Source: Hoplostethus atlanticus (taxonomy: Eukaryota; Chordata; Actinopteri; Trachichthyiformes; Trachichthyidae). Taken from it: DNA of 64,000 bases. Below are positions 49,205-60,930 of the stretch, one piece after another; within the stretch, counting starts at the first letter, position 1; each line of letters starts with the position of its first letter. The translations under genes were made by a program, and so were the position numbers. The stretch spans positions 1,161,878-1,225,877 of the forward strand of contig JAXDDX010000141.1 in assembly GCA_034670405.1 (NCBI GenBank). The letters run 5' to 3'. The notes under the pieces were generated by a model. It saw only the letters and a list, made by a program, of their open reading frames with translations. It was not told the DNA's origin and searched no databases.

Positions 49205-50100
49205 CCCTTACATTTACTTTCATTAGACAATTATAACCTCTAGTACACCAGAACTGCTGCTAAAATGTTCACCCTGCTGTCACAGTGAAATGAATATTAA
49301 TAATAACATACTGTAGACACAAATATTTGGATAGGTTCTTGTGTTCCTCCTCCCTTCAGCAAATACTAGCATTTAAACCACCTGCCTACAGACACCATCA
49401 TTAACACCAACATTAACAGCAGTTGGCGCTGGAAGATTAATAGCAGATGGTATAATGTAGACAAGGGGAACCATAAAATACATGATGTAACTCGTTCAGC
49501 TACAACAAACAAGGGAGGGCCACACAGGGCCCATAGAGAGAGCCCTCATGATATATCCAGGGGCCTGTCTCACGAAGATAGATCACTGGGTTAGTGAGAT
49601 AACTGGTTCAACTCTGGCTGTTCAGTCTCATGAAGTGACTCACTTTATAACAGAGTGGATCACCATGGTAACTAACTATATGTCCTGTTAAGAGGCAGAA
49701 ACAACGAATGCACCTGCAATAAAGAAAGGCAGTTTTGTTGTGTTTTAGTCCTTCTGAAAGGCAGATCTCTCTTCTATCAAATATCATGTAGCTTACAGTA
49801 GTTGGCTATAATTATCAATAATGAATGAAATTTACTGTTGCACAGAAGAGCGCTGAAATGTATTAGGACTCCTGAGAGTGATTGATGGGACATGATGGGA
49901 CTTGTGTCTTAGTCATCACACTATCTGCATTTGTGCTCCAGCGGTCCTCTCTGGCCTCGGAGCAGCAACTGTGTTACTGTTATATTCTTTGTATTGCTCA
50001 TATTTATTCATTATAATAGTTTCCTTTCTGAATCATTTTACTTTTGCTGCTGCAACGATCTAATTTCCCCACAGGGATCAATAAAGTTTCATTTTATATT
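49205..50100. repeat. Duplicated 3' flank of gene C (matches 15995-16340 and 19360-19500)
   Basis: 49205-49500 matches 15995-16340, and 49965-50100 matches 19362-19505 including the LINE-like tail ATCAATAAAGTTTCA. In between, 49556-49700 starts GGGCCTGTCTCACGAAGATA, which looks like one end of a Harbinger-type MITE. Confidence 0.65.
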
Positions 50101-50222
50101 TGTGAAGCCAGCTATCAAAAAGAAACCCTGACTGTGTTGAACTTGCTTCGTGAGACAGACCCCTGTAAACAACAGTTAACCAAATGTTAAAATATGTAAA
50201 AGGTGAATTCATTGTTTTGCTG

Positions 50223-51018
50223 TCAAACATGTTCAGCAGCGTCTGTATCAGTCAGCACCATGCGATGAACCTCCAGTTTGTCATAGACTGTGGTAAGATT
50301 GGAGCGATCTGTAGCCGGAGAAGAGTCCTGGAGGAGAAATAAAAACAGAGAGTAATCTATTACTTCAAGGGAGGACAGACTCAACTCTGGTTAGGGACAT
50401 TGAATAGATGTTGATACGACGGCCTGAACCAACGATGAACCTGGAAATATAGAGCCAACATGAAAGTTGACACCAGTCTGCAGCATACATCAGTTCAGCT
50501 GACATTGTGACAGCAGATCCAATGGTCTTTGCATCTTGCATTGGTTGTGTCCGTGCTCGGTTAACAGTAAACGAATGAGGTGTTTGATGAAAAATAAATT
50601 GAAGGCCAATGATTGGTGTTTTGTTTAGCGGTGTCTAATCATGCAGTGTGACGCAGGAACATTTCATTTGATTCTCTCATGTCTTTTCATTGCTATTGCA
50701 TCATGTCAGTGCATTTAATGTAAGTTTCTCTTATGTAGAACTAGTATTGCTCTGCTGGTGCATCGTTGCTGTGCTTTGGCTGTAATTGCTCTTATGTCAA
50801 TGCGGTTTAAATGAGGAATGGGAGGAACAGTTGCACCGGGGCGTTCTGATGTGAACTACAAGACTTTTGGCAATCAACACCTTGCCCAGGGACTACAGTT
50901 GAAAACTAGCTACCCAGCTAAAACTGGCACATATACAGAAATGTTAATTGATGTGCATTGTCCCTGTACAACTAAACTTATTAAACTAAACAGAATCCTG
51001 CAGCCGTTACAAATATTT

Positions 51019-51060
<42 letters not shown>

Positions 51061-51244
51061 ATACTAACCTGTCTGTTTCTGTTATCAACAATATTCACAT
51101 CACTATAAACAACTTCTCCTTCTCTCTTGACTGAATCTACAAAGATAAAAGAGGAAGAGCAGAAAGTATCAGTGTAGCAACTTACAATCACAGACTCCTG
51201 TTAGCGCCAGAGTACTGGCTGTTATGGCTCAAGCATTTATTAGA

Positions 51245-51285
<41 letters not shown>

Positions 51286-51565
51286 CGTCTAACATTAGAT
51301 GGTGGTTTTAGCTGCTCTTTGGATAGAAAGGTCCTCATCATGTGGCTAACTTTGGCTAGTCATCATTGTTAGTTAAAAACTGAACCCAACACGTTTCAGC
51401 CCCATGGTCTTCATCAGGTAGAAGAACTGGATCTGGTTAAATGATCACTTTCCAGAGCGACTAATGCTCAACTCAATGCACAACAATGTCTACCAGGTTA
51501 CTAATGTAACACTGTGCATCGTGATCAGCATCAGGAAACCCACACTGTGGTCACCTCATGATACA

Positions 51566-51624
<59 letters not shown>

Positions 51625-54600
51625 TCTCGGACATTTTGTTTTTTCCAGCCAATACAAACACAGCAGTACACCTCGTCCTTTTAACCACTGAAATAACTGA
51701 TGTGTGAGAACATGTAACCCAGAAAAAGTTCAAAGCAATCCTCTAGCGCTTTCAATGCAGGCTAGAAACCAGACCGGAGTGTTGACTGTGTTGACAGTTT
51801 ACAGCAGCCCTTTGTCAACACTTTGAGATCTTGTGATCCAAAGAGATCTGTCTGAACTTTTGCTTTGGGCTAAAATAAAATGTGAAACTGGCAGTTGTGG
51901 GTTGTCAGTAATTTAGGGTAGAAATTGCCTCAAAATGTGGAAAGTACGGTCTCCTTCCTAACTCCCCTCATCCCTCCCCTGATCTTTGATCAGTGGGATC
52001 ACTTGGATATAACTGTCTCTTCTATTAATTCAACCTTTTCAGATAAATGTCCATTTTAATACTATTGCCGATTGATAAAACACAATAGTGATTCAACCTC
52101 TAGTCTGTCTCATGAAAGCTTTTCTATTTGCTGTTCTAAACACCCGGTGTATTTCCTGGGAAAAATCCTCTGTCATACAGGAAGTGATACCTTTTACATT
52201 TCCAGTTTGTTTGTAATAAACAGAAGAAGAACTGGGTAATTAGCACGAGCAGCGATAGCCACAATGGCTGAAGAGGCAAAGAGAAGTGCGCCACCTACAG
52301 AAACACAAACTCAGAAAAAACAGAAAAAAAGACGTCACAGTACTGGACACACTGTTTGATTGACAAGTGATCTCTGGGAAGTGAGAAACACCACAGCGAT
52401 GAGACTGAGCACCGAAGATGGAGACTAACTAAAAAACAAACATCTCCAGATTATCATCTTCAAGACTGATCCTTTAAGATTTCAGAGACACAAATGAGGA
52501 TCTGATGAAGATGAAGATGTCAGTGAAATATGAACAATTACACAAGTAAATAATCAATAATAAATACCTGCCTTGTTGTTGTCTGTCGCTCTTTCTCTTT
52601 TTTCCAACACATATTCCAAAGATGACAATGATGACGATGATGACGATTAGAAACACAATGATGGGAATCAGGCACGACCAGAATTCAACGTTATTCTCAT
52701 CTGTCAAAATTAATTACAATGAACAGCAAAAAACACTAATACATGATGTTTCATTGAGACAAACCTTTAGAAATATCATAACTTTATTAATAAAACATTG
52801 GTGGAATCTGCCTTACTTATAGGGTCTCCATTGTTTTCTTCACGGCAGGATGATGCAACGTTGACTGGAAGTGTCTTGTTACCAGCAGGGTTGGCAGCCA
52901 CACATCTATAAGAGGAGCTGAAATCTTGCTGGGCTACAGTGAGAGGAAGAGAGGGGAAGCTGCTGGTCTGGTTCAGGACCTCCTCTCCTTTGTACCAGGA
53001 CAGGACCGTCTCATGAGTCTTCTCCACAAGACACACCAAGGTGCAGCTATCAGCGCTCACACTGGATATGTTCACGCCAGGCATCGGTGCAGATTCTGGG
53101 AGGAAGTTGGTGTGGATTCAAAAGACAGACTGAGTTAGGCTGCTGTTTTACCCTGCACATTGTTTGGAAAAAGAAGAAGACAATAATCTGAGGCTACTTG
53201 GCTTGATAGTTAACGTTAGTTAGCAAATATAGATAAATATAAAATGATTTATTATAGAGTGTTTAGTTGTTGAGCATGTGTTGTCTTAGGATCACAAAAG
53301 GATTTAGCTCTTTCTATGTATATATATCACCATATATCACTGTAGGGCAGCAGTCCTTATAAACTAATAAACAAAGAACCCAGAAGCAACAGGGAGCCCC
53401 AGTGGACGTTTACCCAGACCATCCACTGGTTTACTAGCGGCTAGGTGGCTAGTGGGATTTTCCATAGACAACAGGGAACACGTCTTATATCAACTGAACG
53501 AAACAACAGATTTTGTTGAAAATCCTCAGCAATCATAAGATCATTTTTCATCATTAGATCATTGTTGTTGAAAAACAAATCGCGGGGCGCGTACCACAAG
53601 GCTCAGTCCTGCCCGCAGCCGACCGGGGTTCGAATTCGGCCCGCGGTCATTTGCTGCATGTCTTCCCCTCTCTCCCATACCTTCCTGTCTTTCTCTCACT
53701 GTCTCTGTCAATAAAGGCATAAAAAGGCCAAAAATATATATCTAAGAAAAGGTAGTCAGGTAGTCAATGGATAAATATCACCTCATTGTACAACATTGTA
53801 CCAGTACGGTTAATACAGTACAGCTGCTCATGATGTCACTAGAAGTCATCAGATGATGTCATACTCTAACATCAATATATTTGCTACAGCTCCCACTCTT
53901 AGTGGATGGAGGAGCATCAGACGTAGCGATTTGTCACCAAATGCTTTGGAGTCAACATTAACATTGTTCCTCATGGACACAAAAAGTAGTGTAAATGTAA
54001 CGACAAAGACACAAGCCTTTGTATCATCCAGAATTGATTATTGCAATGTCCTCTTTTCGGGCTTACCTACTGGGCGCACTAAAACACTACAACTGGTCCA
54101 GAATGCTGCTGCCAGAATCCTGACCAAAACTAGGAAATTCGACCATATAACTCCCATTCTATCCTCATTACACTGGCTACCAATTCAGGCCAGGTGTGAC
54201 TTTAAGGTGCTTCTACTTACATATAAATCATTACATGGGATGGCACCGTCCTACTTATCAGATCTGATTAAACCATATAAACCGCCACGCGCCCTCAGAT
54301 CTCAGGACGCTGGCTACCTGTCTATCCCAGCAGTCAGAAAGAAAACTGCAGGTAACAGAGCCTTTTCTTACCGGGCTCCCTATCTCTGGAACAGTCTGCC
54401 TGCCTCAATCAGAGAGGCAGGCTCTATCGAAGTCTTTGAGTCAAGGCTAAAAACCCATTTATTCTCTTTATCATTTGACCAGCCTTGAGGGAGTGGCTCA
54501 GTCTCTTCTCAGAGTAAGGCTAGACCAGTTAGCTCATCCCAGCTCAGGTTCCTGCCGATGGATACTAGCATCCTGTCTACATGTCCTATTCTCCTGGGGC

Positions 54601-57334
54601 CAAATGTATAAACCATGCGTACGCACGAAAAGTGTACTTACGTCACTTTCCACGCAGGTTCCGAATGTATAAAAATCCACGGGCGGCAAGAATGTGCGTA
54701 CCGGTACGCATCCTTCACACCATGCGTACCATACGCATTTTTTGAGTCAGATTAGTGTGATGTTGCGAGTTGGCAAAAAAGGATAATAAAAGTGTGAATT
54801 TGGGTGACATTTTATTTAGAGTTTTTTCTTTCACTACATTGTGTTAGGATGTAATCTATAGTTTAAAAAAACCTTCACTATGGTTACATAGTGATGCGTG
54901 AGTGGTTAACAACCTTTTTTTGACAAGCCTTCATTTCGTTCTATCTTGAGTAAATATGTTTGTCACTATACTTTATAATAATTATAATGATAATGATCTT
55001 TATATAAATAAACAAATAAATACATGATCTTTATATAAATAAAGATTATTATTCTGTATTATTGGGGAGTAAGAATAACCTACACTATATAAAGGCTGTA
55101 GCCGTGCGTAATGGCTGTGCCAAATGATACAATGGCTGCTTTGGCGTTGCTGGAAGATATTGCTATTGCGCAATTTAGGCGAGAACGAGTCTTCAGAGAC
55201 CGTACTGGTTTTCTGGTCCATGATGATGACTGGCTAATGCGCCACTTTGGATTTCCAAGAGCTGTTCTCTTCGAATTGTGTGCTGAACTGGGCCCTGTGT
55301 TGGAACGCCACTCTCGGAGAAACCCTGCCATCCCCGTCCATCTACAGGTATTGACAACAATCGGGTTTTTATCGACGGGGACGTTTCAGGGGAGCTTGCG
55401 GACAGATCAGGGATATCCTGAGCTGCCCTGAGCCGGGTCATGCCCATGGCGTGGGGTGGCATAATTTCTTTGAGTAATAGATACATCAGGTTCCCTACAC
55501 AGCAGCTGAACAGGTCAACAATGCAAATTGCAGATTTCCAGTTTCCCAAATGTAATATATGTATATAATATGGTTTTGTATAATATGTATATAATATTTG
55601 ATACCCTCAGGTGACAATGGGTATGCAATGAAGCCATGGCTACTTATGCCATTTACAAACCCCCCAGAGCCACAACAGACGCGCTGTAATGTGGTGCACA
55701 GCCATGCACTCTGTGGTAGAGCGTTGCATTGGGCTTTTAAAAGGGAGATGGTTTCGGTTACTTTCTGCCATTCAACTTGTTTCATTTGGTTGGTAATGCC
55801 AGAGCTTAGGCTTCTAAATAATACGCGTTTTCTTCAACCATTATTTCAAGTTCACAGTCGTAAAATTGCGCTTCTTCTTCTATTTCTTCTTAAATGCTTC
55901 CACCATTTGTCCTCAAAACTAAACTAAATGCTGTCCCTTTATATGCAAACCAGGCAATTGGGGGTGTGTTGGAAGTCATTTATAGTAAATTGTGGGCACG
56001 GTCAGAAGGCTCGTGCACGTGCGCACAATTTCAGGATGATTGAGATGTATGAAGAAAAAACACGTGGGAACAGACGTACGTGGGGTTTTATACATCTGAG
56101 CGTATGCATGTTTCCTGTTTTGTGCGTACACAGATTTCTACACCTAAATCTACACAGAGTTTTATACATTTGGCCCCAGGTCTAGCTGCTCCTGTCCAGT
56201 GACGCTGGTCATGTTTGTCTGTGTGAGTGAGAGTGTGTATGGGTGTGTATGGGTGAGTCTCCTATCTGTTCCAGGCTGCAGCCCGGCAGAGTTGGCGTCT
56301 GCGTGGTCCCCCCTCCTAGGACGATGCTGACTGAGCGGGCGTTTGCGTTCTCCTATCTGGGCAGTGTTGGCGCCTGCATGGTCCCCTAGTCCTATGATGA
56401 CGCTGACTGAGCTGCCGTTTGCTGTGATGCCCCACATCAGATCTGGATGTCCCACCAAAATAAACTTTTATACATTGTGTATACGCTGCTTGCCCAAACT
56501 CGGCATCTATTGCACGCCCGACCGTCCTGGTAGGGGGATCCCTCTCTGAGTAGCCCCTCCCAAGGTTTGTCCCATTTCTCCCTAAAATGTTTTTTGGGAG
56601 TTTTTCCTTGTCTTCTGTTGAGGGTCCAAGACTGGGGGATGTTGTGTACTATTTGTTGTTTCACATGTTGGGCACTGTGAAGCCCTTAGAGACTGTAATG
56701 GTGATTAAGGGCTATACAAATAAATGTGATTTCATTTAATTTGAAGTTGACAACAACGCCGAGAAGTCTCATCGTAACATTATTGAAACTTATTTTCATA
56801 TGGAGAGCTAAAATGTGAAGATTTATAGGCTAGTTGTCTCAGTATTACAACTTGTACTTGATTTATTATTATTATTATTAGATACTGCTCAATAAAACAG
56901 TTGATCTGTACAAACTGACTTTTACCAAACCATTACAAAGTCTATTTGCCCTGAATGAACTTAGAGACCACAGTGTGGTTGCAACAGGAGAAAATAGATA
57001 TTTAAAACTGGTATTGTCATTAACAGAAGTAAATGTGACTTACCATACACTGTGACTTGATATGCTGTAACATTCCCTTCTTGTATTGTATAAATTGCTG
57101 AATCATTTTTCTGCAGTCTTGTGAATGTAAAGAGCCCAGTGTCTTTGTCCCAGAGAACTCTGTCCCTGAACGCTTCCCTCAATATCTTGTGTTCACTGTT
57201 ATTCACCATAGCAATAATCTGTCGTTCATATAGAAGATATCCTGAATCCATGACAGGGTCAGGTAGAGTGATGGATCCTCCCTCAGTACATGTCAGGGTC
57301 TTCTTTACTTGCTGGGCAGCAGATGAGATCATTA
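50223..57334 (-). CDS. SLAM/CD2-like Ig receptor C with tyrosine-motif tail (leader exon missing)
   Basis: Exons: V 57334-57044, C2 53095-52817, transmembrane 52700-52572, tail 1 51136-51069, tail 2 50327-50223; 289 residues without leader. The V domain has DSAIYTI, again without the second cysteine. The C2 domain has SCTLVC, SWYKGEE and [11 protein letters not shown] with three N-glycosylation sites (NQT and NKT, plus NIS near the start). The membrane span is IPIIVFLIVIIVIIVIFGIC followed by VGKKRKSDR. Tail 1 has VVYSDV and tail 2 has TVYDKL, ending at stop 50223-50225. The transmembrane-exon donor is GCAGGT, where A and B have GTAGGT. If the GC donor is not used, the tail is lost. The V-C2 intron is 3.95 kb because an L2 LINE and a Harbinger element, among others, were inserted. 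Confidence 0.68.
51020..51057. repeat. (GT)n microsatellite next to the tail 1 donor of gene C
   Basis: About 19 GT units; on the gene strand this is a CA repeat beginning about 11 nt after the tail 1 exon. Gene A has a shorter CA tract at the same place (22448-22460). Confidence 0.9.
51246..51619. repeat. Two microsatellites in intron 3 of gene C
   Basis: (CA)n at 51246-51282 and (GT)n at about 51568-51619. A short stretch between the repeats (about 51480-51560) matches 35570-35655. Confidence 0.9.
53578..53750 (+). mobile_element. tRNA-derived SINE
   Basis: A B-box-like GGGGTTCGAATTCGGCCCGC is followed by GGTCATTTGCTGCATGTCTT, a pyrimidine-rich body, and the tail AATAAAGGCATAAAAAGGCC. This is a common fish SINE pattern. 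It lies in the V-C2 intron of gene C and is missing at the matching site of gene B. Confidence 0.75.
54593..56180 (+). mobile_element. PIF/Harbinger transposon with target-site duplication TCT
   Basis: Ends CCTGGGGCCAAATGTATAAA and TTTATACATTTGGCCCCAGG are perfect inverted copies, flanked by TCT on both sides (54590-54592 and 56181-56183). Removing it restores a continuous L2 3' UTR. Subterminal GCGTACGCA-like motifs recur at both ends. Confidence 0.88.
55111..55740 (+). pseudogene. Harbinger (HARBI1-like) transposase, internally deleted
   Basis: 55111-55431 gives the N-terminal region: RRERVFRDRTGF, HFGFPRAVLFELCAELGPVL, and VHLQVLTTIGFLSTGTFQ. 55598-55740 gives a C-terminal part: GDNGYAMKPWLLMPFTNPPE then QQTRCNVVHSHALCGRALHW. 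The catalytic middle is missing or scrambled by frameshifts, so it is inactive. Confidence 0.75.
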
Positions 57335-57474
57335 CTGTAAAACATTGGGTGATACAACAGTCAGTGCAAGATCAATAACATTAAAAAATGCAATGAGTGA
57401 AACCGAGAAGAAGAGATCAGAATGACACAATGTAAGGGAGATACCGCTGAAATTTACCATTTTCAAGTTAGTCA

Positions 57475-58060
57475 AGTCAAGTTGTATTTGTATAGTACAT
57501 TTCATACACAATGTCCTTTACATTAAAATATCAAAAATGATACACATACACACACACTTGAATTAAGAGACCTAATCATCAGCTGTGGTGAAAAGAAATG
57601 TCTTCAATCTGCTTTTGAAAGAGTTCAATGCTGGAGCATCTCTCAGGTCCCCAGGCAGGGCATTCCACCTGCTTGGAGCATGAAAACAGAAAGCAGCTTC
57701 CCCTGCTTTAGTATGAATATGTGGTTGTGGATGGTGAAAAGCCCATTGCCTGTGGCCCTGAGAGTTCTTGCTGGTTCATATCGGATAAGCATGTCTTATA
57801 TATACTTTGGTGCAAGGCCATTAGGAGCTTTGTAAACAAGCAGCAACAAGCAATGTGGTGTATATGTCCTGCAGGGTGGGGAGCGTTGTCCCGGTGGTCC
57901 GCTCAGCTGACCATACCACCCTCTGCAAGGCTTTGCAGTCCTGAGAGGAACAGTTGCCATACCAGGCAGTAATGCTTCCTGACAGGATGCTCTCTATGGC
58001 ACCAGAAGACCAAAGACCAAACCTCATTATTAATGAATCAATAAACATTTATCAGCGGCT
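57475..58060 (-). mobile_element. LINE fragments (L2-like tail, then reverse transcriptase C-terminus)
   Basis: 57475-57720 on the minus strand has the L2-like 3' end with GTATTTGTATAG-type text on the plus strand. 57840-58048 encodes, on the minus strand, ESILSGSITAWYGNCSSQDC then KALQRVVWSAERTTGTTLPT, a fish LINE reverse transcriptase tail. Both are truncated. Confidence 0.65.
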
Positions 58061-58199
58061 GTCCAGTGAGCTGGAGGTCCGTCAGTGTGCAGTGAGACTC
58101 AGGACCCGCTGACAGGCCCCTCTACTCTCCCCCTGCTCTAGCGGAGGAGGGTGCTGTGATCAGACAGACCAGTCGGCGCTAATTTGTGTGCATCAGTGG

Positions 58200-59049
58200 C
58201 AGGGGTGGATTTAGTGATTTGGGGGCCCAAGGCAAAGACATGTATGGGGCCCTCCTCACTCCCAATTCTCACCCTTGTCTATCCTTATTACTCAAAACAA
58301 TCAGACCTATTTGTGACACATACCTTCTCACTGGTCCCTGGAGTGCCGAGTGGGACAGCTGCTGAAAGACGTGCCCAGCACGGCACGCCGCCTGGCTGCC
58401 ACTCAATGAACTTTGAACAGCGAATTCGCTACCAGTAACCAATCGGATTGAAGACCATTGCTTTTTTTTGGTCTGCTACTACTAAATTCTACTTCAGAGG
58501 GAAAAGGTAGGAATGTCTGCAGTACTCTATAGTGACCTTATTGTATGTTATGGTATTGTAACTCCTACGGTATCCCTATAATATCCCTATGATATCCCTA
58601 TAATATTCCTCTAGCAAAGTAACCTTCTAAAAATTTTATAGGATTACTATAGTTGTTTTTTTTTCTAAAAGGAAAGAACATTTCGCCAAGTCGTTTTTTT
58701 TTCATTTCACTTTTTCATTTTTGACTTTGATAACTTCCGCGCTTCCACGTCTCCTCAGTAGTATAGTAGTATAACAGTAGTATAGTAGGCAGACTGCTGC
58801 AACAATAGCTATCACTTTCTTTCGACGATGCATGGTAATATTAATGGCTACCCTTCGTCAAACAAAATGGTTAGACATGGTAATAGTGATGGCCGATTCG
58901 CGAACGAATCGTTCAAAAGAACCGAATCAGTTAAGTGAGTGAGTTGATTCGACTCGCACACGCAACTGAATCGATTCAGTAGCGGTTATAGCAGCGCCAG
59001 AAAAAAATATTTTATAAAAAAATTGAAAATCTAATAATCATAAACATTA
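58200..59049. other. Gene-free DNA with short repeat relics
   Basis: A GGGGGCCCAAGGCAAAG-type fragment lies at about 58220-58250. At about 58888-58960, GGCCGATTCGCGAACGAATC starts a hAT-like MITE end. No gene seen. Confidence 0.4.
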
Positions 59050-60495
59050 CAAAACCTGTTGTCAATGTATATAGAATGTAATACATTGCTACATTATTAC
59101 ATTGGCCTTTTTCACAATCCAGTATGGCTCCTTGATCCGGCGGGTAATCTCTCTCATCCATCGGACGTGAACCGCTCGGACATCTCGGACATCTGCTCTC
59201 TCGGTTCGCGAGATGTGCGATGTCCGAGAAGTCGCGATTCGCGAACCGTTCAGTCTCTATCGGACTTCTCGGACATCGGACACTGAATGGTTCGCGAATC
59301 GCTCAGTCGCAATCGGACTTCTCGGACATCGGACATCTCGTGAACCGAGAGAGCAGATGTCCGAGATGTCCGAGCGGTTCACGTCCGATGAACGAGAGAG
59401 ACTACTTCCGCGTACCCGCCGGATCAAGGACCCATATAGAGCTCAACAGTGAGGTTCTGGAAGTGAAAATCCCATTCATATTCTGAATAGGGATTTTGAT
59501 TATTAGCCATAATGTCGTAACCATCCAATGTAGACTCACCACAAGCTAGTAGATTGTGAAACGATAGTGTATGCTCCTGTAGAAGCCACAAGTCCGTATG
59601 ATATCAACCTTGTTTTGAGAAAAACATATTTTATTTGCGATGTCATGGAGACGTAGTACACTACCCACAATCCTAAAGTGTAACAGCGACGTCTCTGATT
59701 GGTGGAGCTCGCTGTTACCATGGAAATGTTTACCGCACCCCGCGAACGTCTTGTCAGCTACTAACGTAACCTAGCTAGCTGCTTATCCTATGCAGCTGTG
59801 ACTAACTCATGTAATGTTAGCATAACGTTAGTTACGTGAATGTAACTGGATCGAATTCACATTTATTAAAAACGAGTAACGTTAATAACTTATATATCTG
59901 ATCCACCGGTTCTTCACCAACACACTGGTGGGGAATCGGTGGAACTGGCATTGATGGACGCCCGAGCAGTGATTGCAGTCAGGAACGAATCACTGTACCA
60001 TGTCGATGACAACACTTTGCACTATACTATATGAAACACTATATATACGCACACAAAACAACAATATAAACACTATACTATTGACAAATGTTAAATTCAA
60101 GAAGAAGCGCGCTAAACTATCGTTAGTTTGGAAGTTGTTGGAAAAGTATCATTCGCAATGGTTTATGGGATGAGTAGCTCCTTCACTTCATGAAATAATT
60201 ATGTACACAGTCTTGTACCTTTGCCTTTTCTTCCGTTTTTCGATCTTTTTTTTGCTCAGAATCAAATGTTTTATGGTCACGATTCATCTCCTAGCTGGTT
60301 GGCTTGGTTCCAGGCTTAAAACTCTTTATATAAGGATTTTCTGAAATGTCAATGTAGTAAATGAATGGGAAATTTACTTCCGGAACCAGAGCCGGTTACT
60401 GGGCGGTCACTGTTGCGCTCTATTGGATCGTGAAAAAGGCCAATGTAATAATGTAGCGATCTATTCTGCACACATTGACAACAGTTTTTGTTGTT
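59050..60495. mobile_element. DNA transposon-like element with outer inverted repeats
   Basis: 59050-59127 and 60418-60495 are reverse complements (CCTGTTGTCAATGT..., and TACATTATTACATTGGCCTT at the inner side). The interior has no transposase but holds a large palindromic insertion (59130-59430). A non-autonomous element. Confidence 0.65.
59130..59430. repeat. Near-perfect palindrome of about 300 bp, CG-rich
   Basis: The arms start CCTTGATCCGGCGGGTA and end TACCCGCCGGATCAAGG. Between them, repeated GATGTCCGAGA and its complement, and TTCGCGAATCG-type blocks, keep both arms complementary. Reading frames across it are artefacts of the repeat. Probably a MITE nested in the larger element. Confidence 0.85.
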
Positions 60496-60779
60496 TAAGA
60501 TGTTGTTTAATAAATTAACTGGTAATTGGATAAACAATAAGACATTTAACATTTAACATTGGTTAACAAAACTATCTCTATTAGAAAAAGAAAGTCAAGA
60601 GCACACGAAATAAAATGAAATCAATAGCAATACTCTGCGTAAATACTATAAATATTATTATTGTCATTAACCTGTAGGTTAGTTGGTGTTTTATAGTTGT
60701 GGTATATGTGGTTATTTGCACGTCTGGTTTGACAGGGATGGCGCTCATGTGATTTCATTACCTGTTTAGCTCAGTTAAA

Positions 60780-60930
60780 CCATCAGTCCATCGGTGCATC
60801 GGAGCGTTTGAGCCAGTCACTGACCTCAACTCAACTCACTTCCTGTTGTTAGACACGCACATTTCTGAGAAATGTCACAGCTCCAAACCAAAACCACGTT
60901 GAGGTTAAATTCACATCTCTGCATCTTCAG
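60780..60930 (-). promoter_or_regulatory. Candidate 5' region of receptor gene C
   Basis: Counterpart of 39930-40085 upstream of gene B. It keeps the ACAGGAAGTG ETS-type motif and neighbouring text (GCATCGGAGCGTTTGAGCCA on the plus strand). It lies 3.5 kb upstream of gene C's V exon. Promoter function is inferred only. Confidence 0.35.

Larger units (their letters stand above)
53980..56740 (+). mobile_element. L2-type LINE 3' part, split by a Harbinger element
   Basis: The open stretch to 54488 encodes SSRIDYCNVLFSGLPTGRTK, LQLVQNAAARILTKTRKFDH, LHWLPIQARCDFKVLLLTYK, and AFSYRAPYLWNSLPASIREA with RLKTHLFSL, the L2-clade reverse transcriptase C-terminus. The 3' UTR runs to 54592 and resumes at 56181, ending GATTAAGGGCTATACAAATA near 56720. 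The copy is 5'-truncated. Confidence 0.85.

Noticed and set aside
59059..59486. Open frames rich in Ser-Asp-Ile-Arg as a gene
   Set aside because: They translate the palindromic GATGTCCGA repeats; both strands give similar artefacts.
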